From: Dromiciops gliroides
Taxonomy: Eukaryota > Chordata > Mammalia > Microbiotheria > Microbiotheriidae
Assembly (NCBI RefSeq): GCF_019393635.1
Contig: NC_057867.1
Span: 59,228,492-59,292,491, forward strand
Direction: 5' to 3'
Length of the DNA stretch: 64,000 nt
The position numbers and the translations under genes are program-made. Position 1 is the stretch's first letter. Each line of letters starts with the position of its first letter. Below, piece after piece: positions 1 to 10,839 of the stretch. Under the pieces are notes generated by a model. That model worked only from the letters and a program-made list of their open reading frames with translations, searched no databases and had not been told where the DNA came from.

Positions 1-259
1 GTTACTTGCTAAACCTCTCCCTCTGGGCTGTTTCTACTTTCTTAAAACGAGAATAATAATACTTCCACCCTTTGCCTGCCAGTAATCTGTAGTCCATTCT
101 AGAAAGACAAGTTCTTGACAGATGACTATACTTTCAAAACCTAGGATCATTCTTTGACAGCTACAAAGGAGGACCCTTGACCAAATGTCATCCAGCTGTG
201 GTCCAGCTATGACCTTCTGAAAGCTTGTAGGTCCGAAGACCAAAAGACAGAGCAAACAA

Positions 260-361
260 ACATTTATTAAGCACTTACTGTATAACAGACACAGGGCTCA
301 AACCTGAGGACACACATGTAAGAAAGAAATATCATCTCTGCCCTCAAGGATCTTACACATA
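260..361 (-). repeat. L2 LINE 3' end, antisense
   Basis: The plus strand reads as the reverse of an L2 3' end: a TTTATTAAGCACTTACTGT stretch, then a segment resembling 'ctgccctcaaggatcttac'. The element therefore lies on the minus strand and only its 3' terminus remains. It is old and diverged, with no target-site duplication visible. Confidence 0.65.
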
Positions 362-512
362 AAAATGGGTATCATAATAGCACCTACTTTCCAGGGTTGT
401 TGTGGGGATCCAATGAGTTAATAATTGCAAAACTCTTAGCACAGTGCTTGGCACATAATACACCCTATATACATGTTAGTTGTTGCTATTATTATTATTA
501 ATTATTATTCTA
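361..512 (+). repeat. MIR/CORE-SINE 3' half
   Basis: The segment starts in 'aaaatggg', passes through 'aatagcacctacttt' and 'agcacagtgcttggcacat', and ends in an ATT-rich tail. That order is the 3' half of a MIR-type SINE. The tRNA-like head and core are missing, so it is 5' truncated. Confidence 0.7.
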
Positions 513-689
513 ATGGGAGAAAACAACACATAAAGGAGAGGGAAAGGAGATGATGGGAGAAGGGTATGGTATGAAGAGAATGGGAAAGATTAGAGATCAT
601 GACTGAAGTAGAAATAGAAGAAGGCATCTTTTGGAAAATATTCTGCCCCATAGCCTGAGAATGAGGGTTTGTACTTCAGTAATGAGCAT

Positions 690-948
690 AGTAGATAGGA
701 TCCTGGGCCTAGAGTCAGGAAGACCCGAGTTCAAATCCAGCCTCAGATACTTATTAGCTATGTGACTCCTGGACAAGTTGCTTCACTTCTGTCTGCCTCA
801 GTTTTCTCAGCTGTAAATTGGGGAAAATAATAGCACCTACTTCCCTGAATTGTGAGGAGGAAAAAAAGAGATACTTTGTTAATTGCCTGGCACATAGTAT
901 GTGTTGTAAAATACTAGTTATTATCATCATTACTTATTATTATCTGGC
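690..948 (+). repeat. MIR/CORE-SINE, near full length
   Basis: In order: a head with 'gtcaggaagacccgagttc', the core ('tatgtgactcctggacaag'), the 'ctcagttttctcagctgtaaa' block, 'aatagcacctacttcc', and a 'cctggcacatagta' end with an ATT-rich tail. All parts are present in sense order. Divergence marks it as an old copy. Confidence 0.8.
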
Positions 949-1059
949 AATTTGTGAAAGTAGAATATCGTTGATGACCAATATAAATTCTTTCTACTCC
1001 TAGGCAGTAGCTTAGACACTCGAAGAGGTTCGGTCACAATATGTTCAGTATAGATTATT

Positions 1060-1203
1060 ATTTTTTTTGCAGGGCATTGGGGGTTAAGTGACTTGCCCAG
1101 GGTCACACAGCTAGTAAGTGTCAAGTGTCTGAGGCTGGATTTGAACTCAGGTACTCCTGAATCCAGGGCTGGTGCTTTATCCACTGCACCACCTAGCTGC
1201 CCC
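1060..1203 (-). repeat. WSINE1-type SINE, full length
   Basis: First of 24 copies of this family. Read on the minus strand it runs from GGGGGCAGCTAGGTGG through the CORE-like 'agctgtgtgaccctgggcaagtcactta' region (split here as AGCTGTGTGACCCTGGGC then AAGTCACTTA) to 'ccccaatgccc' and an A-rich tail. The 14-bp direct repeats at 1046-1059 and 1204-1217 match perfectly, so both insertion edges are known. Confidence 0.93.
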
Positions 1204-1217
1204 CAGTATAGATTATT

Positions 1218-2019
1218 GACAAGAAGATACAATCATGAAGAAAATTCCTCTTCACTTGGGTAGTTTCCTTTCAGGTGTGGTGCTAAAGAGCCATTCTCTG
1301 CTTTACTTTCTCTTTTATCAACAATCAATACTTTACATCTTTGTATTATGATAATACAAATCACTTCCCAGATACGTTCCACTCCTCCCCAGGCCTTGGC
1401 AATGAAGGTTATCAGACCCCACCCCTCACCTCAAATAGGTAGATAGGTTTTCCTTCCCATCCTGCTTTCTCCTACACTCATGTTTTCTTTACGCAACAGA
1501 GCTTATTATTATCTCTAGCAAGAGCTGAAAGTCAAGATCTACAGGAAAGATGCAAGTTGACCTTCTCACCTGGAAACAACTTAGCTTCCAGGTGAGGAAA
1601 ATAAATTGTCTTCTCACCTAAAAACTAAATTAGACTCTGACCTGATAAGACAGGTCATAGTGTTATCAGCAGTAGAGAGACTCCTAGTTTCTGAAAATAT
1701 AGCTGGCTGCCCCAAAAGGGATGTCTTTAAATACATACCTTCCAAGTGTCAAAGACCATGGTAAATTTAGGAGTTGAAATGACTTATTTATTGAGGTTTC
1801 ACAGTAAGACACACATTTGTAACAATGAAAGAAATGTCAATTAAGACCTCTCATGCCTAGAGATGTACAGTAGTGTTGGTGGTTAGGCCAACACTATTTC
1901 AAGAGAGTATGCTCCTACTGGGGAGAGGTGTGAGTATCTGAATTACCAGCCAAAAGGTAACCCTCACTGAAATCCAAAGGGAAAAGGGGAAGAGATGAGA
2001 GGGAAATTTGTTTACTGGA
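1218..2019. other. Low-copy stretch with E-box/GATA palindromes
   Basis: No repeat or coding segment recognised. Two inverted pairs stand out. CTCACCTGGAA (1565-1575) faces its exact reverse complement at 1586-1596 across a 10-nt loop. GACCTG (1639-1644) faces CAGGTC (1651-1656) with a TGATAAGA GATA-type motif at 1643-1650. A further CTCACCT lies near 1613. Function is inferred only. Confidence 0.4.
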
Positions 2020-3200
2020 GCAGGAATTCAGGTTGGAAGAACAAGTCTAAACTCATTTCCACATGTCAGATGTCCAAAGACAAAAATGATATCCCTGCTG
2101 AGTGTTCTCTTCTTTAGGCCAAATATACCCAGATCTATCAATCGATTTTTATATGTCAGGAGCCCAAAGCCCTTCATAATCCTGTTTGCTTTCCATCTAT
2201 CAATGTACTTAAACTGTGATGTCCAGAACTGAACATGAGTCTCCTGATGAGGCCTAACAAGGTCAGAGCATAGTGAGACTTTCACCTCTCTCTTTCTTGA
2301 AGCTATACCCCTCCTAATACATTCACAAAGTCCAATTACCTTTTATTGAAAGCCAAATCACAATGCTGACTCCTGTTGAGTCTGCAGTCAACTCAAATCC
2401 ACATATCTTTTTTTTAAAAAAAGATTAATCATTCTCTATTCATGCTTCGCCATCTTCTACTAGCAAAGTTGATTTTTCTGAACCTAAGTCCAAGACTTTA
2501 TATTTATCTTTATTGAATATAATCTTTTCTTTCATTGTACCCAATGCTCTAGCCTATCAGGATCTTTTTGAATTGGGAATGTCACTCACTGTTGTTAGTT
2601 ATCTTTTCCAGTTTTATATTATTTGCAAATTTGATGATAATGCTTTAAGTCTTTGGTAAAAATTTAAACATTGCAGGGCCAAGCACAGGTCTCTGGGGTA
2701 TTCCACTGAAGGCATGTTGACATCAAACCCTTAACAACTATTCTTGGAATCTAGCCATCCATCCAGTTCTGAATCTATTGTGTGTTTTTTTCAATTATCA
2801 TTTAGCCCATATCATTCCAACTTCTCCACAAAAGCTTTGCTAAAATCTAGGTAAAGTAGATCCATGTAATTCTGCCCATCTACTAGTTTAGTAATCCTGC
2901 TGAAAAAGGAAATGATGTTAGTCAGGCTTGGGCTGCTCTTGATGATGGCACCGTGCTAGGTTTTTAAAATCATTTAAATCATTGCTTTCCTTTCTAGATA
3001 TTTGCCAACTATCTCTTTAGTGATCTGTTCTAGGAATTTTCAGGGAATTGAGGTAGAGCTCATTGTCTCATAGTTTGCAGACTACGTTGTTTTTCCTTTT
3101 TTGAAAATCACAATGCCATTTGCCCCTTGCCAGGTGGGACCCCTCTGCTTTCTATAATCTTTTATGTTTCACTGACAGTGCTTCTGTAGCATCTACTTCA
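2020..3200 (-). pseudogene. CR1/L3 LINE reverse-transcriptase relic, antisense
   Basis: The plus strand follows the complement of a CR1/L3-class ORF2 over more than 1 kb. Landmarks in order are 'gatgtccagaactgaac' (2219), a block near 2440-2520 that includes 'ttgatttttctgaacc', 'gggccaagcacaggtc' (2675), 'ggggtattccact' (2696), 'aaagctttgctaaaatctagg' split across 2831-2851, and the block near 3020-3110 that ends with a 'ttgaaaatca' region. Many indels and stops prevent any product. The element continues directly into an L1 relic. Confidence 0.8.
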
Positions 3201-3204
3201 TTTC

Positions 3205-3755
3205 CAAAATGATCAGACCACTTCGTAGCACCATCAATAATGTATCAATGTGCTTGTCTTCCCACAGTTCCTCAGATGACTGCCATTGTCCTGTTTTGCG
3301 ATTTTGTCAATCTGGTGGGTGTGAAGTTGCACCTCAGAGTTGTTTTACTTTGCATTTCTCTTATCGTCTGTCATTTGGAGCATTTTTAATATGTTCATTG
3401 GTAGCTTGCATTTCTTTTGTTGAGCATGGTCCTTTGTATTTTATTGGCCAATCATGAGCACTTTCTATCTTTCCAATTATTTAGATCTATCTATATTTCC
3501 ATAGACTGGGTTGTGGCTGTATTCATGTAGTTTCTGTGTGTATTTTGGTCTCTGGACTCCCAGATATTTTATACATTCCATAATTATTTGAATGAAATTT
3601 ATTTTTCTATCTCTTCCTATCGGTTTTTGTTTGGAGAGTTCAGAAAGACTGATAATTCCTGTGAGTTTATTTTATATCTTACTTCTTTCCTGAAGTTTTT
3701 CATTGTTAAATTAATTTTAGTTGACTCCTCTAGGGTCTTCCAAGTAAACAGCTGA
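3205..3755 (-). pseudogene. L1 ORF2 relic, antisense, internally deleted
   Basis: 3215-3400 matches the antisense of the L1 ORF2 carboxyl region ('caccatcaataatgta', 'gggtgtgaagttgcacctc', 'gcatttctcttat'). 3555-3745 matches a more upstream block of antisense ORF2 ('cccagatattttatac', 'gtttattttatatctt', 'ttgactcctctagggt'). The two blocks are not adjacent in an intact L1, so several hundred bases between them are lost. Old copy, no open frame. Confidence 0.7.
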
Positions 3756-4057
3756 CATTGTACAGATGACATAATGACTCCAAGCCTGTCCTCCAACCAA
3801 ACTCGACTATTCTCTGTCCCATAAACACACATTGGGCTCGCTTACATTAATTCCTTTGCTCACGCTATTCTTCATCTTTCTCCTCTCTACCTGGTGAGTT
3901 TCTTCTTCCTTGCATGCGCAGTTCAAATGTCTCAGTCTTCATCATGGTTGCCATACATGATTCCCCTGTCCTTAACAACCATCCCTCTCTGACTTCAGTT
4001 ACATTTTTGTGGAGTCTCTAATGCAGCTCTTTAATTCCCTTATCAAGTATTATTAGG

Positions 4058-4197
4058 TAGGGGCAGCTAGGTGGCAAGGTAGATAGAGCATGGGCCCTGC
4101 AGTTGGAAGGACTTGAGTTCAAATATGGCCTCAGACAAGTCACTAGCTGTGTGATCCTGGGCAAGTCACTTAACCCCAATTTCCTTCCCCCCAAAAG
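4058..4197 (+). repeat. WSINE1-type SINE
   Basis: Head GGGGCAGCTAGGTGGC is intact. The 3' end runs through 'cacttaaccccaatttcc' to a short C/A tail. TSDs of 12 bp (AGTATTATTAGG) lie at 4046-4057 and 4198-4209 with no mismatch. The interior is more diverged than most copies here. Confidence 0.92.
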
Positions 4198-4204
4198 AGT
4201 ATTA

Positions 4205-4385
4205 TTAGGAAACAGTGTGGTACTTTGGAAATACAACTTTGATTTGAGTCTACTCCACTTTATGTGGTTCTACTAGTTACTTCCTATCCTACTCTCTGGG
4301 CCTTAGTTTCTTCATCTGCAAAATGAGGAGATGTATTTGCTGACCTCTGAGCTTCCTTCTAGTTCTAAATCTATGATCTATTAGT
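4205..4385 (+). repeat. MIR3-like SINE
   Basis: The order is 'ctgggccttagtttcttcatctgcaaaatgagg' (in pieces at 4297-4329), then 'ttccttctagttctaaatctatga'. This is the sense 3' half of a MIR3-like element. The head is too diverged to place, and the 5' edge is uncertain because the WSINE above inserted next to it. Confidence 0.55.
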
Positions 4386-5364
4386 GTTTATAATAGCTAT
4401 CTACCCTTGTGGTTATTTCTTCACCCCCCCCACCTCCTGCTTTGAGGGCAGGGGTGTTTTTTTAATCTAAACTTTTTTATTTCCTTCAATGGGCCAGCAC
4501 AGTGCATGCAGGAATTTCTGACTAAATGTTGAATGAATGTTGAAGGTTTTAGAATAGATCAGCACCATAGATGCAAATGAATTAAATCTGTTTGGAATAG
4601 GTTAGGCCTGAATAAAGGAAATGATTCAAAAGGACAGATTAAAAAATAAAGAAGAAATAGATTTCACTGCTCACTGCTCATCATTTTTATTATATTTAAA
4701 ATGTGGATGCTCAAAATTTTCATCTCAGTCAGATTGTACATCTGTACAACCCTTTCTTTAACTTGCTAGCCTGGTCATTAGGCTCGTTAAGCAATTAAAA
4801 AAAACCTTTGCCAATATGATTATTTGTGTCTGGGGCGGGGGGGGGGGGAGCAGAGCTTTTTCCCTGAAGGCAAGCCCCAGAAGAAAGCAGGCAGGAAGAT
4901 TGCTAGCTGTACCCGGAAGCAGGAATCCTGTCATGGCATCACATGGAGAGAATGAAAGTAATAGAAGCACCGTACATGACTGTGACTGAAAGGGAGAAAA
5001 GGAGCAGAACTGAAGCGTGGAGAACAGGGGATTGTGTTCACTTGGAATGAAATGAGATGTAAAACATGTTCTGAACCGTAAAGAAGAGATGAAAAAGTTT
5101 GGGGGCACTCAAAATCTCATCCCTTTTCTTTGCATCTCACTGCTCACGGTTGTTTTTGTCTTTGGACTTTTTCCAAGGAGATTATTGTTTTCTCAGCCTG
5201 CCCTGTTTTAACTGAATTCTCTTGAACACAGCCTTGATCCTTATTTCCAATGGGTGCTAAAACGTGCAAGAAATCAGAGGCCTTCCCTCTCCCCAGTAAG
5301 CACAGGGAAAGAATACTCTGTAACTCAGCAAAACTGGTTTTCTTGCCACCTGACACTCCATGTC
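4386..5364. other. Low-copy stretch with G-run
   Basis: Nothing coding or repeat-like is recognised apart from a 12-G run at 4837-4848. Open frames on both strands (for example 4758-5108 minus and 5144-5395 minus) have ordinary composition and no splice or start context, and I treat them as chance. Confidence 0.4.
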
Positions 5365-5935
5365 CAGGCTCCATCCATGCCTTTTCACTGATCACCCTCC
5401 ATTCCTGGGATGTATTTTCTCCTCACCCCTGCCTCTTGGCTTCTTTTTGGTGCCTCCCTTTTGTTGATTAGTGCCTATTTATCATGTATATAGCTTGTTT
5501 GTACATGGCTGTTTGTTGTTTACCCCATTTGATTGTGAGTACCTTGAGATCAGGAACTGCATTTTGTTTATTGTTGTTGTTGATATTCCCTGGGCTTAGC
5601 ACAGTGCCTGACACATAGGAGATGTTTAATAAATATTTATGGACTGACTGACAAGATCCTACCTTCCTCACGAGGCCTTTTTGAGCTTCCCCCAGGTCCC
5701 CTCTCCCCCTACTCCAATCTTCCCTTGAGATTATCTGCTATCCACACTGTATATGTGTTTCATGTATATGGTTGCTTGCATATTATCACCTCCACAAGAA
5801 TCTGATATTCTTAAGGGTGGAGAGTGTTTCTCCCTTTCTTGGTATTCCCTTGGCTGTGCCCTTAAACACAGTACCTCTCACATTTCAAATACTTAATAAA
5901 TGTCTGTGGCCTACCTGCCTGACAAGTTATACTAG
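5365..5935 (+). repeat. Two successive L2 3' ends
   Basis: Sense L2 3' sequence runs to 'acagtgcctgacacatagg' and 'aataaatatttatggac' with a short GACT repeat at about 5648. A second, separate L2 3' end follows, ending at 'acttaataaatgtctgtgg' and CCTGCCTGAC (5915-5923). They are either two insertions or a local duplication. The second copy also carries the upstream 'tgatattcttaagggtgg' block. Confidence 0.75.
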
Positions 5936-7615
5936 CCTCTCCCTTCAAGAATGAAGTCAGTGTCATTTGCTGGGAACTACCACTAGAGTGGGGGTCCTGG
6001 AGTTTGGAGAATCCCCACTGTCTGTCTGAATCTGGGGAAACAATGGTTCAGACTTCTGGCTAGGCCTAGCTTTTCAGAATCCCTCACACAGCATCCTAGA
6101 CATTCATGAAATCACCAAACCCCTCTTTACGCTGAGTAAATCTGGGAGAGATATTCTTTCCTACCTTGAATGTGCCCAGAACGGGGCCGTCTATCATTGA
6201 GACTGAGCCTATAGGAGATGCTGCAGAGAACCTGACTCCTTTTTATTTACTGAGCCATATTTCCAAGTCATACAACAGCCCCAATTCAAAGTTCTTCCTT
6301 CCTTTAGTAGTAGTTGCTAGGCTCTAATTGGAATCATTAATTCATCTTTCTACAGGCAAAGAACCATTTGTTATCTAGATGAAATCCCTATCCCTGCCAA
6401 AACTTTTTCATGACCTCTGTGGAAATGAATTGAGAGGGGAAGTGGAAATGCAAATCTTTGCTCTTGCCATGGACTGATTATTCATAAGAAAGCTGACTTT
6501 AATTGTTCTCCAGTATCCTATTGGAATTCAGCCAACAAGGCTAGACTTTAATACATACATTAGTAACATCACTACTTACGAATCAAGTGGAAAACACATT
6601 CAGCTTCTGACTCATTCTGAAGCCTTAAGAAAACTTATTAGCATCTTTTAATTATGGCTGAGCAAATCGGAAATCACAGGAGCAAAAACTGGTGCTTTGG
6701 ATACGCAGGCAGGGCCCAAACTCCCACGCTGAATCCTGTATTTAATTGTTCTCTGAGAACCTATCCATCCACAAGGGACATGGTTCTCTCCCCTTCTCGG
6801 AATTAAGGAGGAAATAAGATACCTTTTTTTTTTTCAAAAATCTGTAGAACTCCTTTCTGCTGGACGTCTGCAGTTGACTCCGGTACCGAATCGGAACCGT
6901 TGAATGTGGCAAGTTGCCAAGGTATGATCAACCTTGTATGCTGAAGCTTGTGGTTGCTAGGCGATTCTAAAATCAGAGGGTGAGGCTGGGAAATTAGAAG
7001 GACCCTTCATAGTCCTTGTTGATTCTACTATAACTTTTTATGCTGGTTCCAGTTAATTGGGCTATTGTCTTACTGCCTATGCCCAAACCCCTGACTGATA
7101 CTCCATTTCCCCTGTAAGTGCTTGTTCTCTTGAACCAGAGTTGGCCTAGTTCTTCTGGGACTGAGGTCCTGTTGTAATTCTCCCAAGGAATGGAGTCTTG
7201 CCTCTCTACTCTAGGGCAGACTGGGCCTGATTGCTCTAGCTCTTTTCTGTGTTTTCCATGCTTGAATCATTTTCCTACCCTGACTTCCCAAACCTGACAT
7301 AAACCTGGAGTCATGGAAGAATAGTAGCAAGAGCTCACCACTGGATAGTAGCTAGTCAAGGTGGGCCAGATTTCAGGGAGCTGAGTAAGGAAGGGGAAAG
7401 GGAAAGGTTCCTAAATCATTGCCAGGAGGCCAGAGCTGATGAGGGATGTGACCAAGTAAAGGTTACACAGAGTCCAGCTCTGTCTAACTCCCAGGAGAAG
7501 TCTCATCTTAGAGATTGTTCAGTGCTGAGATACCAGTTCAGGCTCTTCTGGTCTCCCATTCCTTGAGGAGTCCGTATACTCTTTGTAATACCCCTGTTCT
7601 GTCCCTAGTTAAAAA
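5936..7615. other. 1.7 kb low-copy stretch, possible regulatory DNA
   Basis: No mobile element recognised. The part from 6330 to 6760 is AT-rich but not low-complexity, and has several homeodomain-type TAATTA/TTTAATTG cores (near 6498 and 6648) and a TGACTGATTATTCAT-like region near 6470. Conservation cannot be judged from one sequence. No ORF with splice context was found. Confidence 0.35.
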
Positions 7616-7626
7616 CTCAGCCCAGG

Positions 7627-7788
7627 GGGCAGCTAGGTGGCACAGTGGATAGAGCACTGGCCCTAGATTCAGGAGGACCTGATTTCAAATCCAGCTTCAG
7701 ACACTTAACACTTACTAGCTGTGTGACCCTGGGCAAGTCACTTAACCCCAATTGCCTCACCAAAAAAACAAACAAACAAACAAAAACC
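7627..7788 (+). repeat. WSINE1-type SINE with CAAA tail
   Basis: Full-length sense copy, GGGGCAGCTAGGTGGCAC to CCCCAATTGCCTCACC, followed by an (AAAC)n tail at about 7762-7786. TSDs CTCAGCCCAGG are at 7616-7626 and 7789-7799. Few differences from the family pattern, so probably a recent insertion. Confidence 0.93.
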
Positions 7789-8114
7789 CTCAGCCCAGGC
7801 TGAACTTTACCCAATTTCCTTCTACCCCGTAAAAGATTAGGAGTTCTAATTGGCTTCCCTGTCTTCCTATTAATTGAATTCTCTCCAATTTCTGAGTAGC
7901 AGCTCTGGTCTTGTCTCTAGCTCCTAGGGAACTCTCAAAACTAATTCTCTCTGGTCTCTTCAGTGCTCTCCACTCAGAGGCCAGGGATTCTTTATCTCTT
8001 ATCCAGTCAGATACTAGCAGAGTCCTTGCATTTAGAGAGTCATTCAGTCATCCTTAGTCATCCAGTACGCTGATGTTTCCATCAAAGACTAATGTAAATG
8101 TAGCCATATTGGAT

Positions 8115-8225
8115 ACATTATGTTTAATTCTAGGCACCACATTTGGAGGAGGATGTTGACAAGCTGCAGAAGATAAACTAGGATAATGAAAGGAATGGAG
8201 ATTATGATATAGGACAGTCAATCGA
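8115..8225 (+). repeat. CR1/L3 fragment
   Basis: 'ttctaggcaccacatttgg' followed by 'gacaagctgcagaag' matches the CR1/L3 region just before the 3' untranslated part. It is truncated on the right by the SINE starting near 8245. Confidence 0.55.
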
Positions 8226-8244
8226 AGGTGCCTAGAATGTTTAC

Positions 8245-8494
8245 ACAGCTAGGTGGATAGTGGATAGAGCACTGGTGCTGGAGTTGGGAAGAACTGAGCT
8301 CAAGTTTGACCTCAGACCCTAGATGTGGGGCCCTGGACAAGTCACTTAACCTCTGTTTGCCTTAGTCCATTGGGGAAGGAAATGGCAAACCACTTCAATG
8401 TCTTTGCCAAGAAAACCCAGTGGACAGCATTGGAGTGCTATGGTCCACCGGGTCATGAAGAGTCGGACACAATTAAATGACTGAACAATAATAG
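8245..8494 (+). repeat. CORE-SINE with RTE/Bov-B-like tail (MAR1-like)
   Basis: A tRNA/MIR-like 5' half (AGCTAGGTGGATAG, GGACAAGTCACTTAAC) is joined to a tail containing 'ggaaatggcaaaccac', 'tttgccaagaaaaccc' and 'gaagagtcggacaca'. The tail resembles the 3' end of RTE/Bov-B LINEs, which would supply the reverse transcriptase. This joint type occurs three times in the window. Confidence 0.8.
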
Positions 8495-8522
8495 AAAGTT
8501 TTTTCCTGGAAAACATCAGACC

Positions 8523-8524
<2 letters not shown>

Positions 8525-8583
<59 letters not shown>

Positions 8584-8592
8584 AGAGAGAGT
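8525..8592. repeat. (GA)n microsatellite
   Basis: About 68 bases of nearly pure GA dinucleotides, interrupted only near 8578-8582. The ORF read across it on the minus strand (a long Ser-Leu run) is an artefact of this repeat. Confidence 0.97.
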
Positions 8593-8595
8593 GTT

Positions 8596-9425
8596 AGTTT
8601 GTGTTTAGGGAAAATCTTTATCTCTTTTGTGATACAAACCCCATTAGCCAAACCCAGTCAGCTAGAGAAGTCTTTAGGCATTATAACATTTTTCTTCATA
8701 ATTCCTTTTCACCTCTTTCTGTACTTCAATATACATTTTTAATTTTTTAAAAAGTCAAATCATATTCCTTCCCTGGGTCCCCTTCATCTAACCCCAGAGA
8801 ATTTACTTAGCAAAACTGCAAAAGGAGGGTTGTAGTGATGAGATTCTGTCCATCTCCATCATGCCTCTGGTTGCTATGCGTGCAGATCATTTAGGAAGCA
8901 GAAGTGAAAAGGACCACGTCCAGCCAGCAGCCACAGTCACCAATCTCTCTATGCAAGTAGGGAATCATTTCTTTCTTTCTCTTCATTTCTAGCACATTAA
9001 AAATAATGTGGGGTGATGATGGAAGGTGGAAAAGAAAAAAAAAACCCAGACATTTTTACTGCTCTGGGGTCGACATTATGACAACGGTTTCAACCAAATA
9101 GAAACTTGGGATGTTGTCAATTTGACAATGAGGAAATTAATTTCACTTCTGTCAGAGTAATGTCAGCGAATAAAGAATTGCCTTCTTTTGCTTTGCAAGG
9201 GGCCTTACACAAAGACAAAAAACAATTTGTTTTCGTAACATTTGGAATCTCAATAGGACACTGATGTCTTTTTTAATGTGGAAAATCATTACTTTCTTAA
9301 ATTCGAGTGCTTTATGAAGGGAAAAAAGCCTTTTCAGTTAACCATTTGGCAAAAAAAAAAATTTTTTCCCCTTTTCTCTTGGGTGTAGAGACAGGGTTAA
9401 GGATCAAGAAATGGAATAATTTTAC
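8596..9425. other. Low-copy stretch downstream of the candidate exon
   Basis: No repeat recognised. If the minus-strand exon at 9426-9604 is real, this stretch is its downstream side, so a 3' untranslated region could lie here. An obvious AATAAA-type signal on the minus strand is the TTTATT at about 9168-9173 on the plus strand. It is not possible to tell whether it is used. Confidence 0.35.
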
Positions 9426-9604
9426 TCATTTTGTGAGCTTCCTGAGTGCCTGTAAATCCACAATATCCATCAAAAAGGTAGTGGTGGCTCGATTGTAAAT
9501 CTGCTCAGAAGACTCATCAATACCTTCCAAGTGAAGCAGATCTTTTCTCAGGAACACTCCTGCAATGGAATTGAAAGACGGGCCTGGCCCAGAATTGGTC
9601 AGAA
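9426..9604 (-). CDS. Candidate terminal coding exon, protein not recognised
   Basis: The minus strand has TTCTTTCTTTCAG just upstream (AG at 9606-9605), a CTAAT branch-like motif about 30 nt before it, then 58 open codons ending in TGA at 9428-9426. Both other frames of this strand contain stops, so only one frame is possible, entered with one base from an earlier exon. The peptide has balanced composition (LTNSGPGPSFNSIAG near the start, FLRKDLLHLEGIDE in the middle, DIVDLQALRKLTK at the end) and is not repeat-derived as far as I can see. A weak donor (GTAAAA at 9425-9420) follows the stop. I cannot name the protein. A chance ORF with a good acceptor remains possible. Confidence 0.4.
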
Positions 9605-9620
9605 CTGAAAGAAAGAACAT

Positions 9621-10320
9621 GTTTCTCTGGGAGGTATTAGTTAAGAGCTTCGAGTCTTGAAACTTTCCTTAGGCAACACAGATGTAGATTCAGGGGGGCA
9701 TGAATGAACTCAATTGAACTGAGGGATTTCTGTTGTGCGCATGTGAAGATGCAAATGCCTTGCTCTCTCACTGTGTCCTCAACGAGCAAGGCCACGAAAT
9801 GGAACAGATAGAATTATGATGCCAAGCACTGGGAAGACATTAAACTGATTGTTGCTTCCCTTTAATTTTTTTCAAATTAATTTTAAATAAAATGAATTTA
9901 CTTTTGAGCATACTGATACCAAGGGATCATTTTTCCTACCAATTATGTATGAAATAGCAATCAAAAATTCTTCTCATCTCATGTAACATTTAGTGATGCA
10001 AGAAGCATTTTTTGTATTAGTAGGTAATGGAATCCTACCTAGACTCTATAAAGTGGGGAACAGTGAGACTGCAGAATACTAATGCCTTCATTAGTATTGT
10101 GTATGCAAGATACTTGCATACAACTTTGCATTTATGACTAAAGAGCAATTTTGTTTGAAAATATGTTTATCCAGGAAAATCAAACAGGATAATATATTAT
10201 GAGAACTGGGGAGTTACCTAAAGAGAAGAGGTCCCTATACTCTAAAAGACAAAGGAATGACCATGAGAATGATAGACAACTTAAAATGCTATTGCTAAAA
10301 TTGACCCAGGCCCAGGAATG
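9621..10320. other. Low-copy stretch, upstream side of candidate exon
   Basis: No repeat or second exon recognised. It contains AT-rich segments (for example 9855-9900) but no long simple repeat. If the exon at 9426-9604 is real this is intron. Confidence 0.35.
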
Positions 10321-10324
10321 CAAT

Positions 10325-10583
10325 CCCAGGTTTACTGTCTGAGCTCAGACACTTATTAGCTGTGTGACCCTGGGCTAGTCACTTAACCCCAATTGCCTTA
10401 AACATCCGGGGCCATCTCTAGTCATCCTCTTCCATATCTTGCCACCTGACCCAGATGGCTGTAGAGGAGAGAGTGAGGTTGGTGATCTTGCACAGTCCTC
10501 CCTCACTTAAATGAAATTCACTGCAAGCCATGACATCACATCCCGATGTCATGGTCCTCTTTGAGAATGAAGGACAAACAAAA
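10325..10583 (+). repeat. CORE-SINE, 'gaatgaaggacaaac'-tail type
   Basis: A diverged head is followed by the core (AGCTGTGTGACCCTGGGC, CACTTAACCCCAATTGCC) and a long unique tail: 'catccggggccatctc', 'gcacagtcctccctcact', 'ccgatgtcatggtcctc', 'tttgagaatgaaggac'. The same tail occurs antisense at 21490 and 25231, which defines a family distinct from WSINE1 and from the RTE-tailed type. Confidence 0.8.
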
Positions 10584-10757
10584 CATACATATGTACAAGC
10601 CCAAGTGGAGAGATAGCCCATGGGGCTAAGGAAATACCCTGTTCCATGTAAGCCATGATCACATTATCATTGTAAGGATAATTTAAATGGGGAGCTATGT
10701 GTGCATCCAAATTGTTGGGCCTAAAGAAGAGATGACTGCAGAGGAATTTCATAATCG

Positions 10758-10833
10758 TCTTGACACTTGACACTTAGGAGGTGTGTGACCCTGGGCAAGT
10801 CACTTAACCCTCATTGCCCCGCCAAAAAAAAAG
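10758..10833 (+). repeat. WSINE1-type 3' fragment
   Basis: Only the 3' half remains: 'cttgacacttaggagg', then GTGTGACCCTGGGCAAGTCA and 'accctcattgccccgcc' plus a short poly-A. It is 5' truncated, with no TSD found. Confidence 0.8.
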
Positions 10834-10839
10834 TAAAGG

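Noticed and set aside
1060..1203. tRNA gene in the WSINE head
   Set aside because: The head is tRNA/MIR-related but is part of a dispersed SINE with TSDs and an A-rich tail, not a functional tRNA.
5365..5935. Tandem gene-like duplication with two poly-A signals
   Set aside because: Both AATAAA sites are the normal 3' ends of L2 copies.
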